From assembly GCA_035574155.1 (NCBI GenBank), contig DATLZD010000062.1, positions 3,369 to 67,368 of the forward strand: DNA of 64,000 nucleotides. Direction: 5' to 3'. The position numbers and the translations under genes are program-made. The notes under the pieces are model-generated. The model was not told where the DNA came from. It did no database searches and was given only the letters and a program-made list of their open reading frames with translations. This stretch comes from HRBIN24 sp035574155 (lineage in GTDB: Bacteria > Chloroflexota > Dehalococcoidia > SM23-28-2 > HRBIN24). Each line of letters starts with the position of its first letter. Within the stretch, counting starts at the first letter, position 1. Positions 34,513-43,229 of this stretch are shown in pieces.

Positions 34513-35373
34513 ATGGAACCTGGGACCTACCGCGGCTTTGAGGTGACCCTGCACGACCCCGGCATCGCCCTGGTGACGTTCAACCAGCCCGACCGCCTCA
34601 ACGGCATGACCCAGGCCACCAAGCGCGACCTGGTGGAGCTGCTAGCCCAGGCCCAGATGGACGATGGCGTGCGGGTGGTGGTATTCACCGGGACGGGGCG
34701 GGCCTTCTCGGCCGGCGACGACATCACGGGCCGCCGGGTGGCCTACGAAGGGGCGCGGGCGTTGGCGCCCGAGATCCCTGGGGGGCATCGCCACCCCCTG
34801 GGCACCTACGACGCCTTGCGGGCCATCTCCCAGCAGCTGAACCTGGCGGTCCGCCAGCTGAGCAAGGTGACCATCGCCGCCATCAACGGCGTTGCCATCC
34901 AGTCTGGCCTGTCCCTGGCCCTGGCCTGCGACTTTCGCATCGCCTCCCGGGAGGCCCGTCTGGGCAGTGGCACCCTGCGCTTCGGCCTGATGCCCGATGA
35001 AGGTGGCCACTTCCTGCTGGTGCAGCTCCTGGGGGTGGCGAGGGCCATGGACTTCCTGCTGCGGAACCGCATCGTCTCTGCCCAGGAGGCGCTGGCGCTG
35101 GGCCTGGTCCATGAGGTGGTGGAGCCGGAGGAGCTGTTGGGGCGGGCGCTGGACCTGGCGCGGGAGCTGGCCCAGGGCCCGCAGCTGGCCATGCGCCTTC
35201 TGAAGCGGGCCATCTACAACGCCGCTGAGGTGGGGATGCTCCAGGCCTTCGACGACATCGCCGCCCGCACCGCCATCAGCGACCACCACCCTGACGCCCG
35301 GGAGGGGGTGGCGGCCTTTCGCGAGAAGCGGTCGCCCCGCTTCAACCGCTGGCTGGAGGAGGGCGGGAGGTAG
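34513..35373 (+). CDS. Enoyl-CoA hydratase family protein (EchA20-like position)
   Basis: A 286-residue crotonase-fold protein. The oxyanion hole is AFSAGDDI (about 70-77) and INGVAIQSGLSLALACD (about 128-144); the second active region reads LMPDEGG, with Asp-Glu where classic hydratases have Glu. C-terminal EKRSPRFNRW is typical. The gene precedes two CoA-transferase subunits with 4 and then -4 base spacing. Mycobacterial EchA20, a ring-opening hydrolase, sits in the same order next to ipdA-ipdB. Function here is inferred from that arrangement. Confidence 0.88.
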   Translation: MEPGTYRGFEVTLHDPGIALVTFNQPDRLNGMTQATKRDLVELLAQAQMDDGVRVVVFTGTGRAFSAGDDITGRRVAYEGARALAPEIPGGHRHPLGTYDALRAISQQLNLAVRQLSKVTIAAINGVAIQSGLSLALACDFRIASREARLGSGTLRFGLMPDEGGHFLLVQLLGVARAMDFLLRNRIVSAQEALALGLVHEVVEPEELLGRALDLARELAQGPQLAMRLLKRAIYNAAEVGMLQAFDDIAARTAISDHHPDAREGVAAFREKRSPRFNRWLEEGGR

Positions 35374-35377
35374 GGCC

Positions 35378-36364
35378 ATGGCCCAGGGCAAGCTCATGTC
35401 CTTGGAGGAGGCGGTGGACCGTTTCGTGGCCGACGGCGACGTCGTCTATGCCGGCTATCTCTGCGTGCCCTTTGCCCTCACCCACGAGATCGTGCGCCAG
35501 GGCAAGCGCGACCTGGAGCTGGTGGGGGCGTCGGTGGTCTGGCCCACCACCGAGCTGGTGCTGGCCGGGTGCTGCCGGCGCGTCCGCAGTGGCTATATCG
35601 GTGGGCCCCTGCGCTGCCGGGACATCGAGGAGATGATGGCCAGGGGCGAGCTGGAGTTCGAGGACTACAGCAACCAGGGGCTGGCCCTCATGCTCATGGC
35701 CGGTGCCCTGGGCATCCCCTTCGTCCCCACCCGCAGCTTCCTGGGCACCGACTACCTGGACCGGGCCGAGGAGCACCCCGGCCGCATTCCTGGCTACAGG
35801 CGCCTCCACGTGATGGAGTCGCCCTTCGATGGGCAGCGGGTGGTGCTGCTGCCAGCCCTGCGGCCGGACGTGGTCATAATGCATGCCCAGAGGGCCGATG
35901 AGGAGGGGAACGTCCAGATGTGGGGCCACCTGGGCGATGCCCGGTGGGGCCTCTGGGCCGGGCGCAAGATCGTGGTCACGGTGGAGGAGGTGGTGCCCAC
36001 GGAGGTGGTCCGTTCCGACCCGAGCCGCACGGTCGTGCCGGGGGCCATCGTCAGCGCCGTGGTCCACTGCCCCTATGGCGCCCATCCGGGCGGCATCGCC
36101 GGTTACTACGACTTCGACTACGCCTTCTTGGGCCGGGTGCTGGGGCCGGCCCTGGCCTCGCGGGAGGCCTTCGCCCGCTTCCGGCAGGAGTGGATAGAGC
36201 CTGGGGTCTCCGACCGGCAGCGCTACGTGGCCAAGGTGAAGGAGGTCATAGGCGAGGAGGCGTGGCAGGCCATCCACGTGGACCGGCACCTGCGACCACG
36301 GGCGACGGTGGACTACGGCTACTCGGCCGCCCTGAACCTGCCGCGGCGAGAGGGGTGGCCATGA
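35378..36364 (+). CDS. CoA-transferase family I, alpha subunit (IpdA-like)
   Basis: A 328-residue class I CoA-transferase A subunit (glutaconate CoA-transferase/IpdA type). LMSLEEAVDRFVADGDVVYAGY is the usual N-terminus; middle signatures are RSFLGTDYL, VVLLPALRPDVVIMHAQRADEEGNVQ and VVTVEEVVPTE. IpdAB in mycobacteria hydrolyses a ring of the steroid intermediate COCHEA-CoA rather than transferring CoA. The stop overlaps the beta-subunit ATG (ATGA), as expected for a stoichiometric heteromer. Confidence 0.9.
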   Translation: MAQGKLMSLEEAVDRFVADGDVVYAGYLCVPFALTHEIVRQGKRDLELVGASVVWPTTELVLAGCCRRVRSGYIGGPLRCRDIEEMMARGELEFEDYSNQGLALMLMAGALGIPFVPTRSFLGTDYLDRAEEHPGRIPGYRRLHVMESPFDGQRVVLLPALRPDVVIMHAQRADEEGNVQMWGHLGDARWGLWAGRKIVVTVEEVVPTEVVRSDPSRTVVPGAIVSAVVHCPYGAHPGGIAGYYDFDYAFLGRVLGPALASREAFARFRQEWIEPGVSDRQRYVAKVKEVIGEEAWQAIHVDRHLRPRATVDYGYSAALNLPRREGWP

Positions 36365-37173
36365 GGGAGGACGGCTACAGCCTGGCCGAGCTGATGTGCA
36401 TCGAGGCGGCCCGCCTCATGCCCGACAAGGGGGTGGTGGTCTTGGGGCTGGGGCTGCCGGTGCTGGCCGGGGCGCTGGCCAAGTGCCTGCACCACCCCGA
36501 CCTGGTCATCTGCACCGAGGTAGGGGCCATCGACTGGCGGCCCGACCCCAGCACGGTGGCGAGGGCACCCATCGGCATCCACGACCTGGTCCTCAACGAT
36601 GGCGCCGCCATGGCCACCGACATGGTGGACGTGCTGGCTGCCCTGCTGATGGGCGGAAGGGTGGACCTGGGCACTCTCACCGCTGCCCAGATCGACCGCT
36701 ACGGCAACCTGAACACGCTGGTCATCGGCGACTACGCCAGCCCCGAGCGTCGCCTGGCGGGCACTGGCGGCAACACCGACATCGCCTGCCTGGCCAAGCG
36801 GGTGCTGGTGCTCATGCCCCAGGAGCCGCGGCGCTGGGTGGAGCGGGTGGACTTCCTCACCAGCCCGGGCTACGTGGACGGGCCGGGGGGAAGGCGGCGG
36901 GCCGGCCTGGCGCCCCAGGGGCCCAACCTGGTGGTCTCCACCATGGGCGTCTACGGGTTCGATACCCCTGACGGCGGCGAGACGGGCTCCTGCCAGCCGG
37001 TGCTGGAGGCCGTCTTCCCGGGCATCGACCCCGAGACGGTCCAGGCCCTGGTGCCCTGGCCCCTCAAGGTGTCTGCCCGCCTGCGACAGGTGGAGCCCCC
37101 CACCGCTGAGGAGCTGCTCATGCTGCGGCGCCTGGACCCCTTCCGCCACTACCTGGCACCGGGGCGCTACTGA
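36361..37173 (+). CDS. CoA-transferase family I, beta subunit (IpdB-like)
   Basis: A 270-residue beta subunit. LGLGLPVLAGALAK, then ICTEVGAIDW, where Glu53 aligns with the catalytic Glu position of class I CoA-transferases; QIDRYGNLNTLVIGDY and GTGGNTDIACLAKRVLVLM are other conserved strands. It pairs with the preceding alpha subunit. Whether it is a transferase or an IpdB-type carbon-carbon hydrolase cannot be told from sequence. The end overlaps the convergent membrane-protein gene by seven bases. Confidence 0.9.
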   Translation: MREDGYSLAELMCIEAARLMPDKGVVVLGLGLPVLAGALAKCLHHPDLVICTEVGAIDWRPDPSTVARAPIGIHDLVLNDGAAMATDMVDVLAALLMGGRVDLGTLTAAQIDRYGNLNTLVIGDYASPERRLAGTGGNTDIACLAKRVLVLMPQEPRRWVERVDFLTSPGYVDGPGGRRRAGLAPQGPNLVVSTMGVYGFDTPDGGETGSCQPVLEAVFPGIDPETVQALVPWPLKVSARLRQVEPPTAEELLMLRRLDPFRHYLAPGRY

Positions 37174-38726
37174 AGGGGCGCCGGGGACCGGCCCTCGCCC
37201 GTCAGCACGTAGATGGAGCCTGGGATGACGGGCGCCAACCCCTCCCGGCCGCGGGGACAGCGGCAGCCAGAGTAGACGAACACGTAGTCGACCTCATACC
37301 GCTGGGCCAGCTCGCCGCCGCTGCACCTGCCCTCTCTCAGACAGTCGGACACCCGGGCGAAGGCCCTCTGTCGCTCCAGGAAGGCCGCCCGCCCCAGCCA
37401 CTCGCTGCCCTGAACCGTCAGCACGCTCTCCAGCCCCGTCAGGGCCGGCAACCACTCGGAGGCCGGATCGCTGGCCCAGGGCAGGCCTGAGACCACCAGC
37501 ACCCTGGCGTCGGCCGGTGCGTTCTCCCGCAGCCAGGCCATGGCCGCCAGGTCGCCGTCCGACAGACGGTTCAGGGGGCTCAGGGGCGACAGGTGGGCCA
37601 TGGCCGAGTCTGTAGCGCCCAGCAGGGCCACGGCCGCCAGCACGCCGGCCGGGGCCAACGGCCAGCGTCGCCGCAGGGCCCTTCCCAACCCCTCCGAAGC
37701 CCAGGCGCCACCCAGGGCCAGGGGCAGGCAGGCGAGGGTCGCCGCCTTGCGCGGGTCCACCAGGAACAGGAGGGACAACCAGCCCAGGGCGAAGGGACGG
37801 CGCCTGAGGGCTAGGCCCAGCACGCCAGCCAGCCCCCACGTTGCCAGCCAGGGCAGCCCAGGCTCACCGTAGAACAGGGGCACGACCATGGGGAGAAAGG
37901 TCGCCGCGGGGCCGTAGCGGCTGCCAGCGGCAGCCCCCAGCAGGCTGTCGGCACCGTGGAGGGCCACCGCGGAGGCCCACCAGGGCGCGGCCAGGAGGAA
38001 GGCGAGCAGCGAGGAGGCAGCCGCCCTCAGCAGGGCACGCCGCCTCTCCCCGGCACGGCCCAGGGCCAGAGCGAAGAAGGGGGGATGGACCAGCGCCATT
38101 AGCCCCATCTCGGGGTGGGTGAGGACCGCCAGGGCGGCCCAAAGGGGCAGGCCGCGCCCGCCCTCACCTCTGGTCGCCCTGACCGCCTGCTGCATGGACA
38201 GCACCAGAAAGAGGAGGCCTGGCGAGCGGGTGATGCCCCCGCCTACTATCTCCCAGTTCCAGCTGCGGGGCAGCAGGGCGAAGAAGAGTAACGCTGCCAG
38301 CCGCTGCGGCCAGGGGCAGAGCTCCCGCAACAGCAGCCAGGCGGCCCCTATCGTCAGCACGCTGCAGGCCAGGGGCAGGAAGCGGAAAACGTCCAGGAGG
38401 CCCCAGGGGCCAAGCCGGTCGGCAGTTACGGCCATGTAGAACCCCAGGGGCGGGTACACAAAGGGGACCTGCAACGCTCCGTATTCCACTGCCCAAGGCA
38501 GGCGCGGAAACGAGGAGTCCAGGGCCTGGGCCATCAGGTAAAAGAGGCCCCCATCGCCCACGGGGAAGCCCGACGAGAGGACGTGGGGCAGACGGGTGGC
38601 CAGGGCCAGCGAGGCCACAGCCGCCGCTGCCAGCGGCTGCCAGCGGCTCACCTTCCCCAGGGACGGAAGGCGAGAGATGGCTAAGGCAGCGGGTGCGATG
38701 CCCACCGGACTCCTGTGGGGGACCAC
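37167..38726 (-). CDS. Polytopic membrane protein, GT-C glycosyltransferase-like
   Basis: A 519-residue protein with about nine to eleven hydrophobic segments in the first ~390 residues and a soluble C-terminal part (about 395-519). The acidic loop FPVGDGGLFYLMAQAL after the first helix resembles the catalytic loop of GT-C enzymes (PMT/ArnT type), and FVYPPLGFYMAV fits the second. No exact family is recognised. The C-terminal Cys pair regions (SDCLREGRCSGG, SGCRCPRG) may be disulfides on the outside. GTG start with GAGGTAG upstream. Confidence 0.75.
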   Translation of the reverse strand: MVPHRSPVGIAPAALAISRLPSLGKVSRWQPLAAAAVASLALATRLPHVLSSGFPVGDGGLFYLMAQALDSSFPRLPWAVEYGALQVPFVYPPLGFYMAVTADRLGPWGLLDVFRFLPLACSVLTIGAAWLLLRELCPWPQRLAALLFFALLPRSWNWEIVGGGITRSPGLLFLVLSMQQAVRATRGEGGRGLPLWAALAVLTHPEMGLMALVHPPFFALALGRAGERRRALLRAAASSLLAFLLAAPWWASAVALHGADSLLGAAAGSRYGPAATFLPMVVPLFYGEPGLPWLATWGLAGVLGLALRRRPFALGWLSLLFLVDPRKAATLACLPLALGGAWASEGLGRALRRRWPLAPAGVLAAVALLGATDSAMAHLSPLSPLNRLSDGDLAAMAWLRENAPADARVLVVSGLPWASDPASEWLPALTGLESVLTVQGSEWLGRAAFLERQRAFARVSDCLREGRCSGGELAQRYEVDYVFVYSGCRCPRGREGLAPVIPGSIYVLTGEGRSPAPLQ

Positions 38727-38905
38727 ATCCCCACTACCTCAGACCCTCGGCCAGGTAGGACGTTACAGGGGCCGTTGCCCGGCACCACTGACATGCGGCA
38801 GGAAAAATAGCGAGCAATGCAGGTCGAGACGGGAAAAAGTTGATGTTCTACGGCCTGTAGTGGACGACATCGCCGCTGTGATGCCGAGACGGCGACCTTC
38901 TCCTC

Positions 38906-38935
38906 TTGCGACGGAGGGCCGCCAGGGGCTAATAT
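38906..38935 (+). promoter_or_regulatory. groESL promoter TTGCGA-N18-TAATAT
   Basis: TTGCGA (38906-38911) and TAATAT (38930-38935), 18 bases apart, place the transcript start just before the CIRCE element. Confidence 0.6.
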
Positions 38936-38944
38936 CGGCTTAGG

Positions 38945-38971
38945 TTAGCACTCTCCCCCTGCGAGTGCTAA
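38945..38971 (+). promoter_or_regulatory. CIRCE operator (HrcA binding site)
   Basis: TTAGCACTC, nine bases, GAGTGCTAA: a perfect consensus CIRCE element. It lies right after the promoter and 42 bases before the groES ATG, so HrcA would repress groESL until heat stress. No hrcA gene is in this window. Confidence 0.97.
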
Positions 38972-39012
38972 ATGGTAAGCCCAGACCAGATGGTGAAGGG
39001 AGGGATGTGCCC

Positions 39013-39336
39013 ATGACTACCAAGGCTGCCAGCAAGATCGTGCCCCTGGCCGACCGCGTGGTGGTGAAGCAGATCAAGCTGGAGGAGGTGCGGGCCAGCG
39101 GTCTGGTCATCCCCGACACCGCCCGCGAGAAGCCCCAGGTGGGCGAGGTCATCGCCGTGGGGCCTGGTCGCCTGGACGAGGACGGCAAGCGCATCCCCAT
39201 GGACCTGAAGGTGGGCGACCGCGTCATATACGCCAAGTATTCCGGCCAGGAGGTGCCCAAGGGCCTCTTCGGCTCCGACGAGGAAGAGTACCTGATCCTC
39301 AAGGAGTCCGACATCCTGGCCAAGCTGGAGGACTAG
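39013..39336 (+). CDS. groES: Co-chaperonin GroES
   Basis: A 107-residue Cpn10, the lid of the GroEL folding chamber. PLADRVVVKQI at the start, the mobile loop (EEVRASGLVIPDTAREKPQVG) and GDRVIYAKYSGQEV are all typical. It is slightly longer than the E. coli protein, with an N-terminal extension of about ten residues (MTTKAASK). ATG 39013 follows GGGAGGG. It is the first gene after CIRCE and is followed by groEL. Confidence 0.97.
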   Translation: MTTKAASKIVPLADRVVVKQIKLEEVRASGLVIPDTAREKPQVGEVIAVGPGRLDEDGKRIPMDLKVGDRVIYAKYSGQEVPKGLFGSDEEEYLILKESDILAKLED

Positions 39337-39376
39337 CCCGGCCGGCCACATCTGACCGATAGGAGGGACGGGAGCC

Positions 39377-41002
39377 ATGCCCGCCAAGCAGCTCGTGTTC
39401 AGCGAGGAGGCCCGGCGCCGCCTCAAGGAGGGGGTGGACGCCCTGGCCGACGCTGTCAAGGTGACCCTCGGACCCCGTGGCCGCAACGTCGTCCTGGAGA
39501 AGAAGTACGGTGCCCCCTCGGTGGTGGACGACGGCGTCAGCGTCGCCAAGGAGATTGAGCTCAAGGACCCCTTCGCTAACCTGGGTGCCCAGCTGGCCAA
39601 GGAGGTGGCCACCAAGACCAACGACGTGGCCGGCGATGGCACCACCACCGCCACCGTCCTGGCCCAGGCCCTGGTGCGGGAGGGGCTGCGCAACGTGGCC
39701 GCCGGCGCCAACCCCATGGCCCTCAAGCGGGGCATCGAGCGCGGCGTCGAGGCCGTCATCGAGGCCCTGCGGGAGGTGGCCCAGCCCGTAGCTGGCAAGG
39801 ACCAGATCCGCCACGTGGCCACCATCTCCGGCCACGACCCCGAGATCGGCGAGATCATCGCCGACGTCATGGAGAAGGTGGGCAAGGACGGCGTCATCAC
39901 CGTCGAGGAGGGCAAGTCCATCCGCACCGAGACCGAGTTCGTGGAGGGGATGCAGCTGGACCGAGGCTACGTCTCCCCTTACTTCGTCACCAACCCTGAC
40001 CGCATGGAGGCGGTGGTCGAGGAACCCTACATCCTCATCACCGACAAGCGCATCTCCTCGGTGCACGACATCCTGCCCGTGCTGGAGCGGCTGCTCCAGA
40101 TGGGCAAGAAGGACATCGTCGTCATCTGCGACGACCTGGAGGGCGAGGCCCTGGCCACCCTGGTGGTCAACAAGCTGCGGGGCACCCTCAATGCCCTGGC
40201 GGTGAAGGCCCCCTCCTTCGGTGAGCGGCGCAAGGCCATCCTGGAGGACATCGCCATCCTGACGGGCGGCCAGGTGATCAGCGAGGACCTGGGCCGCAAG
40301 TTGGAGAATGCCCAGATCTCCGACCTGGGCCGCGCCCGCAAGGTGGTGGCCACTAAGGAGGAGACGGTCATCATCGAGGGCTACGGCTCTGACGAGGCCA
40401 TTCAGGCCCGCATCAAGCAGATCAAGGCCCAGATCGAGGACGCCGCCAGTGAGTTCGACCGCGAGAAGCTCCAGGAGCGGCTGGCCAAGCTGGCCGGCGG
40501 CGTGGCCGTCATCAAGGTCGGTGCCCCCACCGAGGTGGAGCTCAAGGAGAAGAAGCTGCGGGTGGAGGACGCCCTCTCGGCCACCCGCGCCGCTGTGGAG
40601 GAGGGCATCGTCCCTGGCGGCGGCGTGGCCCTCCTGCGCTGCCAGAAGGCCCTGGACAAGCTGGAGGGCGAGCTGGAAGGGGACGAGCTGACGGGCGTGC
40701 GCATCCTGCGCCGTGCCCTGGAGGAGCCGCTGCGCCAGATCGCCGAGAACGCCGGCCTGGAGGGCTCCATCGTGGTAGAGCGGGTGCGCGCCTCCGAGGA
40801 CCCCTTCTTCGGCTTCGACGCCGACCGCATGCAGTACTGCAACATGATCGAGGCGGGCATCATTGACCCGGCCAAGGTCACCCGCACCGCTCTGGAGAAC
40901 GCCTCCTCCATCGCCGCCCTGGTGCTCACCACCGAGACCCTGGTGACGGAGATCCCCGAGCCGCCCAAGACCCAGGAGCCGACCCCGCCCATGGAGTACT
41001 GA
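39377..41002 (+). CDS. groEL: Chaperonin GroEL
   Basis: A 541-residue Cpn60 that folds proteins with ATP and GroES. ATP-site residues are in LGPRGRNVVL, VVDDGVSVAKEIEL and GDGTTTATVLAQ; VPGGGVALLR and the C-terminal equatorial domain are complete. Unlike most GroEL proteins, the C-terminus has no Gly-Gly-Met repeats and ends EPTPPMEY. The start follows AGGAGGGACGGGAGCC. A strong terminator follows the stop. Confidence 0.98.
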   Translation: MPAKQLVFSEEARRRLKEGVDALADAVKVTLGPRGRNVVLEKKYGAPSVVDDGVSVAKEIELKDPFANLGAQLAKEVATKTNDVAGDGTTTATVLAQALVREGLRNVAAGANPMALKRGIERGVEAVIEALREVAQPVAGKDQIRHVATISGHDPEIGEIIADVMEKVGKDGVITVEEGKSIRTETEFVEGMQLDRGYVSPYFVTNPDRMEAVVEEPYILITDKRISSVHDILPVLERLLQMGKKDIVVICDDLEGEALATLVVNKLRGTLNALAVKAPSFGERRKAILEDIAILTGGQVISEDLGRKLENAQISDLGRARKVVATKEETVIIEGYGSDEAIQARIKQIKAQIEDAASEFDREKLQERLAKLAGGVAVIKVGAPTEVELKEKKLRVEDALSATRAAVEEGIVPGGGVALLRCQKALDKLEGELEGDELTGVRILRRALEEPLRQIAENAGLEGSIVVERVRASEDPFFGFDADRMQYCNMIEAGIIDPAKVTRTALENASSIAALVLTTETLVTEIPEPPKTQEPTPPMEY

Positions 41003-41017
41003 GGCGCCAGGGGCAGC

Positions 41018-41054
41018 GAAGGGGGCCGCCTTCTAGGCGGCCCCCTTCCTTTTG
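41018..41054 (+). terminator. Intrinsic terminator of groESL
   Basis: A perfect 13-bp stem (41018-41030 with 41036-41048) around TTCTA, followed by CTTTT. The core resembles the hairpin after htpX. Confidence 0.9.
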
Positions 41055-41138
41055 GGGCAGGCGCTTGGCGCAGGCGCGGCCCGCCGGGCGCGGGTGCTAC
41101 CGCCAAGGGCCGCCGCCGTTTTACATTAGTGGGAGCGT

Positions 41139-43229
41139 ATGACCAAAGGACCGCTATGGCTGCTGGCCGTCGCTCTGTTGCTGGTCCTGGCCAGCGCCGG
41201 CGACGATGCCGCGGCCGGCAGGGTCGGCCCCCTGCCGTCCACCCTCCAGCTGAGGCTGCAGCAGGAGCGCAGGCCTCCTCCCGGCCCAAGGGAGGGGCGC
41301 CTGTCCTACCACCTGGCCCGCCTGGCCGACCTGGACGATGCCCTCGCCCTCTACGCCCTGGACCCCTTGGGCATCGTCTTCGTCCCTCCCGACCTGGGGG
41401 CGCTGCTGCGGGCGGGGCTGGCCCGCCGCGACCCCCAGGACCGGGTCCAGGTATTCGTCTACGCCGACGACGTGGGGCAGGCGGCGGCTGCCGTCGAGGC
41501 CCTGGGCGGGCTGGTGGAGAGGCAGGACGTCCGGGCGGGCATAGTTCAGGCGTGGGTGCCGGTGCGCCGCCTGCGGGCGCTGGCCTCCCGTCCCGGCGTA
41601 CGCTTCGTGGACCTGCCCGCTTACCCGCTGGCCAACGTGGGCAGCGTCACCACCCAGGGCGACGACGCCCTGCAGGCCTCGGCCCTGCGGGGGCTCCTGG
41701 GGCTGTCTGGAGCAGGGGTGCGGGTGGGCGTCATCTCGGACGGGGTGCGGGGGCTGGCCGAGAGCCAGAACCGGGGCGACCTGCCGGCCGTGAATATCAC
41801 CGACTGTCGCCTGGGGCCTGGCGACCTGCACACCATCGGCGCCGAAGGGACGGCCATGCTGGAGATCGTCCACGACCTGGCTCCAGGCGCCGAGCTTTGG
41901 TTCGGCTACTTCGGCGGTCCCTTGGGCACTGTCCTGGACTTCAATGCCGTGGTGGACTGCCTGGCCCGGCGGGTAGACGTCATCGTCGACGACATCAACT
42001 GGTTCAACGCCGGCCCCTATGACGGCAGCAGCGTCGTCTCTAGGCATACGGCTGATGCCCTCAATGACCGTGCCAACCGCCTGCGGGCCTACGTGACGGC
42101 CGTGGGGAACCAGGCCACAACCCATTACGAGGAGCGGTTCCGCCCTTGCCCCGGCCCCCAGTCCTTCCACCTCTTCTCGGCCACCGTGTCCACCGTCGAC
42201 CGCGGTGGCCTGGGCGTCCGCTGCGACAACCCCATATCGGTGCCTGCCGGCAGCACCCTGCGGGTGGTAGTCCAATGGGACGACCCCTGGGGGGCCTCAT
42301 GCAACGACTACGACGTCTACCTGTTCGAGCACGACTCGCCCCAGCCCCTGGCCGCCAGCCAGAACTTTCAGTCCTGTGCCCAGAACCCCACCGAGTTGTT
42401 GGTGTGGCAGAACCTTTCGCCCAACACGGCCACGGTGGACCTGGTGCTGGCGCCCATAGGCCAGCCCCAGCCCCGGACTTTCGACATCTTCTTCTTGGGC
42501 GGGACGCCCAACTACTATACGCCCTCCAGCTCGGTGCCCAACCAGGCCGATGCCGCCGGGGGGGTGTTGGCGGTGGGGGCCATCAACTCCTTCGATGAGG
42601 GACGCGACCAGATTGCCCCCTACAGCAGCCGCGGGCCCACCAACGACGGCCGCATCAAGCCCGACGTTACGGGCATCGACGGGGTATCGGTGACGGGGTC
42701 CGGCGGGTTCACCACCACCTTCCTGGGCACGTCGGCGGCGGCCCCCCATATCGCCGGCGTGCTGGCCCTGCTGCTGGAGTGCCGCCCCTCCCTCAAGGCG
42801 GGAGAGCCGGGGGACTCCCCCGAGCGGGACAGGCTGGCCCTGCGCAACGCCCTGCTGCTGCTGGCCGTGGACCTAGGACCGCCGGGCAACGACAACACCT
42901 ACGGCTCCGGTCGCGCCGATGCCCTGGCTGCCGGGCGCTTCCTGTGCGAGCACGCGGCGGCCCTGTGGGGGGACGTGGACTGCAGCGCCACCCTGGACTC
43001 GGCCGATGCCCTGGCCCTGCTGAGGGCCTCCCTCGGTCAGCCGCTGGCCCAGGAGGAGCCGTGTCCCGATGTGGGCCAGAGCGTGGGCGGGCGCCTATGG
43101 GGGGACATGGACTGCAACGGCGTCGTCAACTCCGCCGACGCCCGCCTGCTGCTGCGGGCGGTCCTGGGCATGAGCGCGAGCGTTCCCAGCGGCTGCCCGC
43201 GGCCAGGCACCCTGATCCCGCTCAGCTAG
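41139..43229 (+). CDS. Secreted S8-fold peptidase with two dockerin-like repeats
   Basis: A 696-residue exported protein. A signal peptide (about 1-25) is followed by a long N-terminal region and a subtilisin-like core: Asp201 (GVISDGV), the oxyanion Asn324 (AVGNQA) and Ser532 (GTSAAAPHIAG). The usual catalytic His motif is replaced by GAEGTAMLEIVHD (Glu236), recalling the Glu/Asp/Ser triad of sedolisins. Two dockerin-type repeats (about 610-634 and 653-678, each WGDxDC...DAxxLLR...LG) end the protein and would bind Ca2+. The stop shares CTAG with the convergent M16 gene. Confidence 0.9.
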   Translation: MTKGPLWLLAVALLLVLASAGDDAAAGRVGPLPSTLQLRLQQERRPPPGPREGRLSYHLARLADLDDALALYALDPLGIVFVPPDLGALLRAGLARRDPQDRVQVFVYADDVGQAAAAVEALGGLVERQDVRAGIVQAWVPVRRLRALASRPGVRFVDLPAYPLANVGSVTTQGDDALQASALRGLLGLSGAGVRVGVISDGVRGLAESQNRGDLPAVNITDCRLGPGDLHTIGAEGTAMLEIVHDLAPGAELWFGYFGGPLGTVLDFNAVVDCLARRVDVIVDDINWFNAGPYDGSSVVSRHTADALNDRANRLRAYVTAVGNQATTHYEERFRPCPGPQSFHLFSATVSTVDRGGLGVRCDNPISVPAGSTLRVVVQWDDPWGASCNDYDVYLFEHDSPQPLAASQNFQSCAQNPTELLVWQNLSPNTATVDLVLAPIGQPQPRTFDIFFLGGTPNYYTPSSSVPNQADAAGGVLAVGAINSFDEGRDQIAPYSSRGPTNDGRIKPDVTGIDGVSVTGSGGFTTTFLGTSAAAPHIAGVLALLLECRPSLKAGEPGDSPERDRLALRNALLLLAVDLGPPGNDNTYGSGRADALAAGRFLCEHAAALWGDVDCSATLDSADALALLRASLGQPLAQEEPCPDVGQSVGGRLWGDMDCNGVVNSADARLLLRAVLGMSASVPSGCPRPGTLIPLS

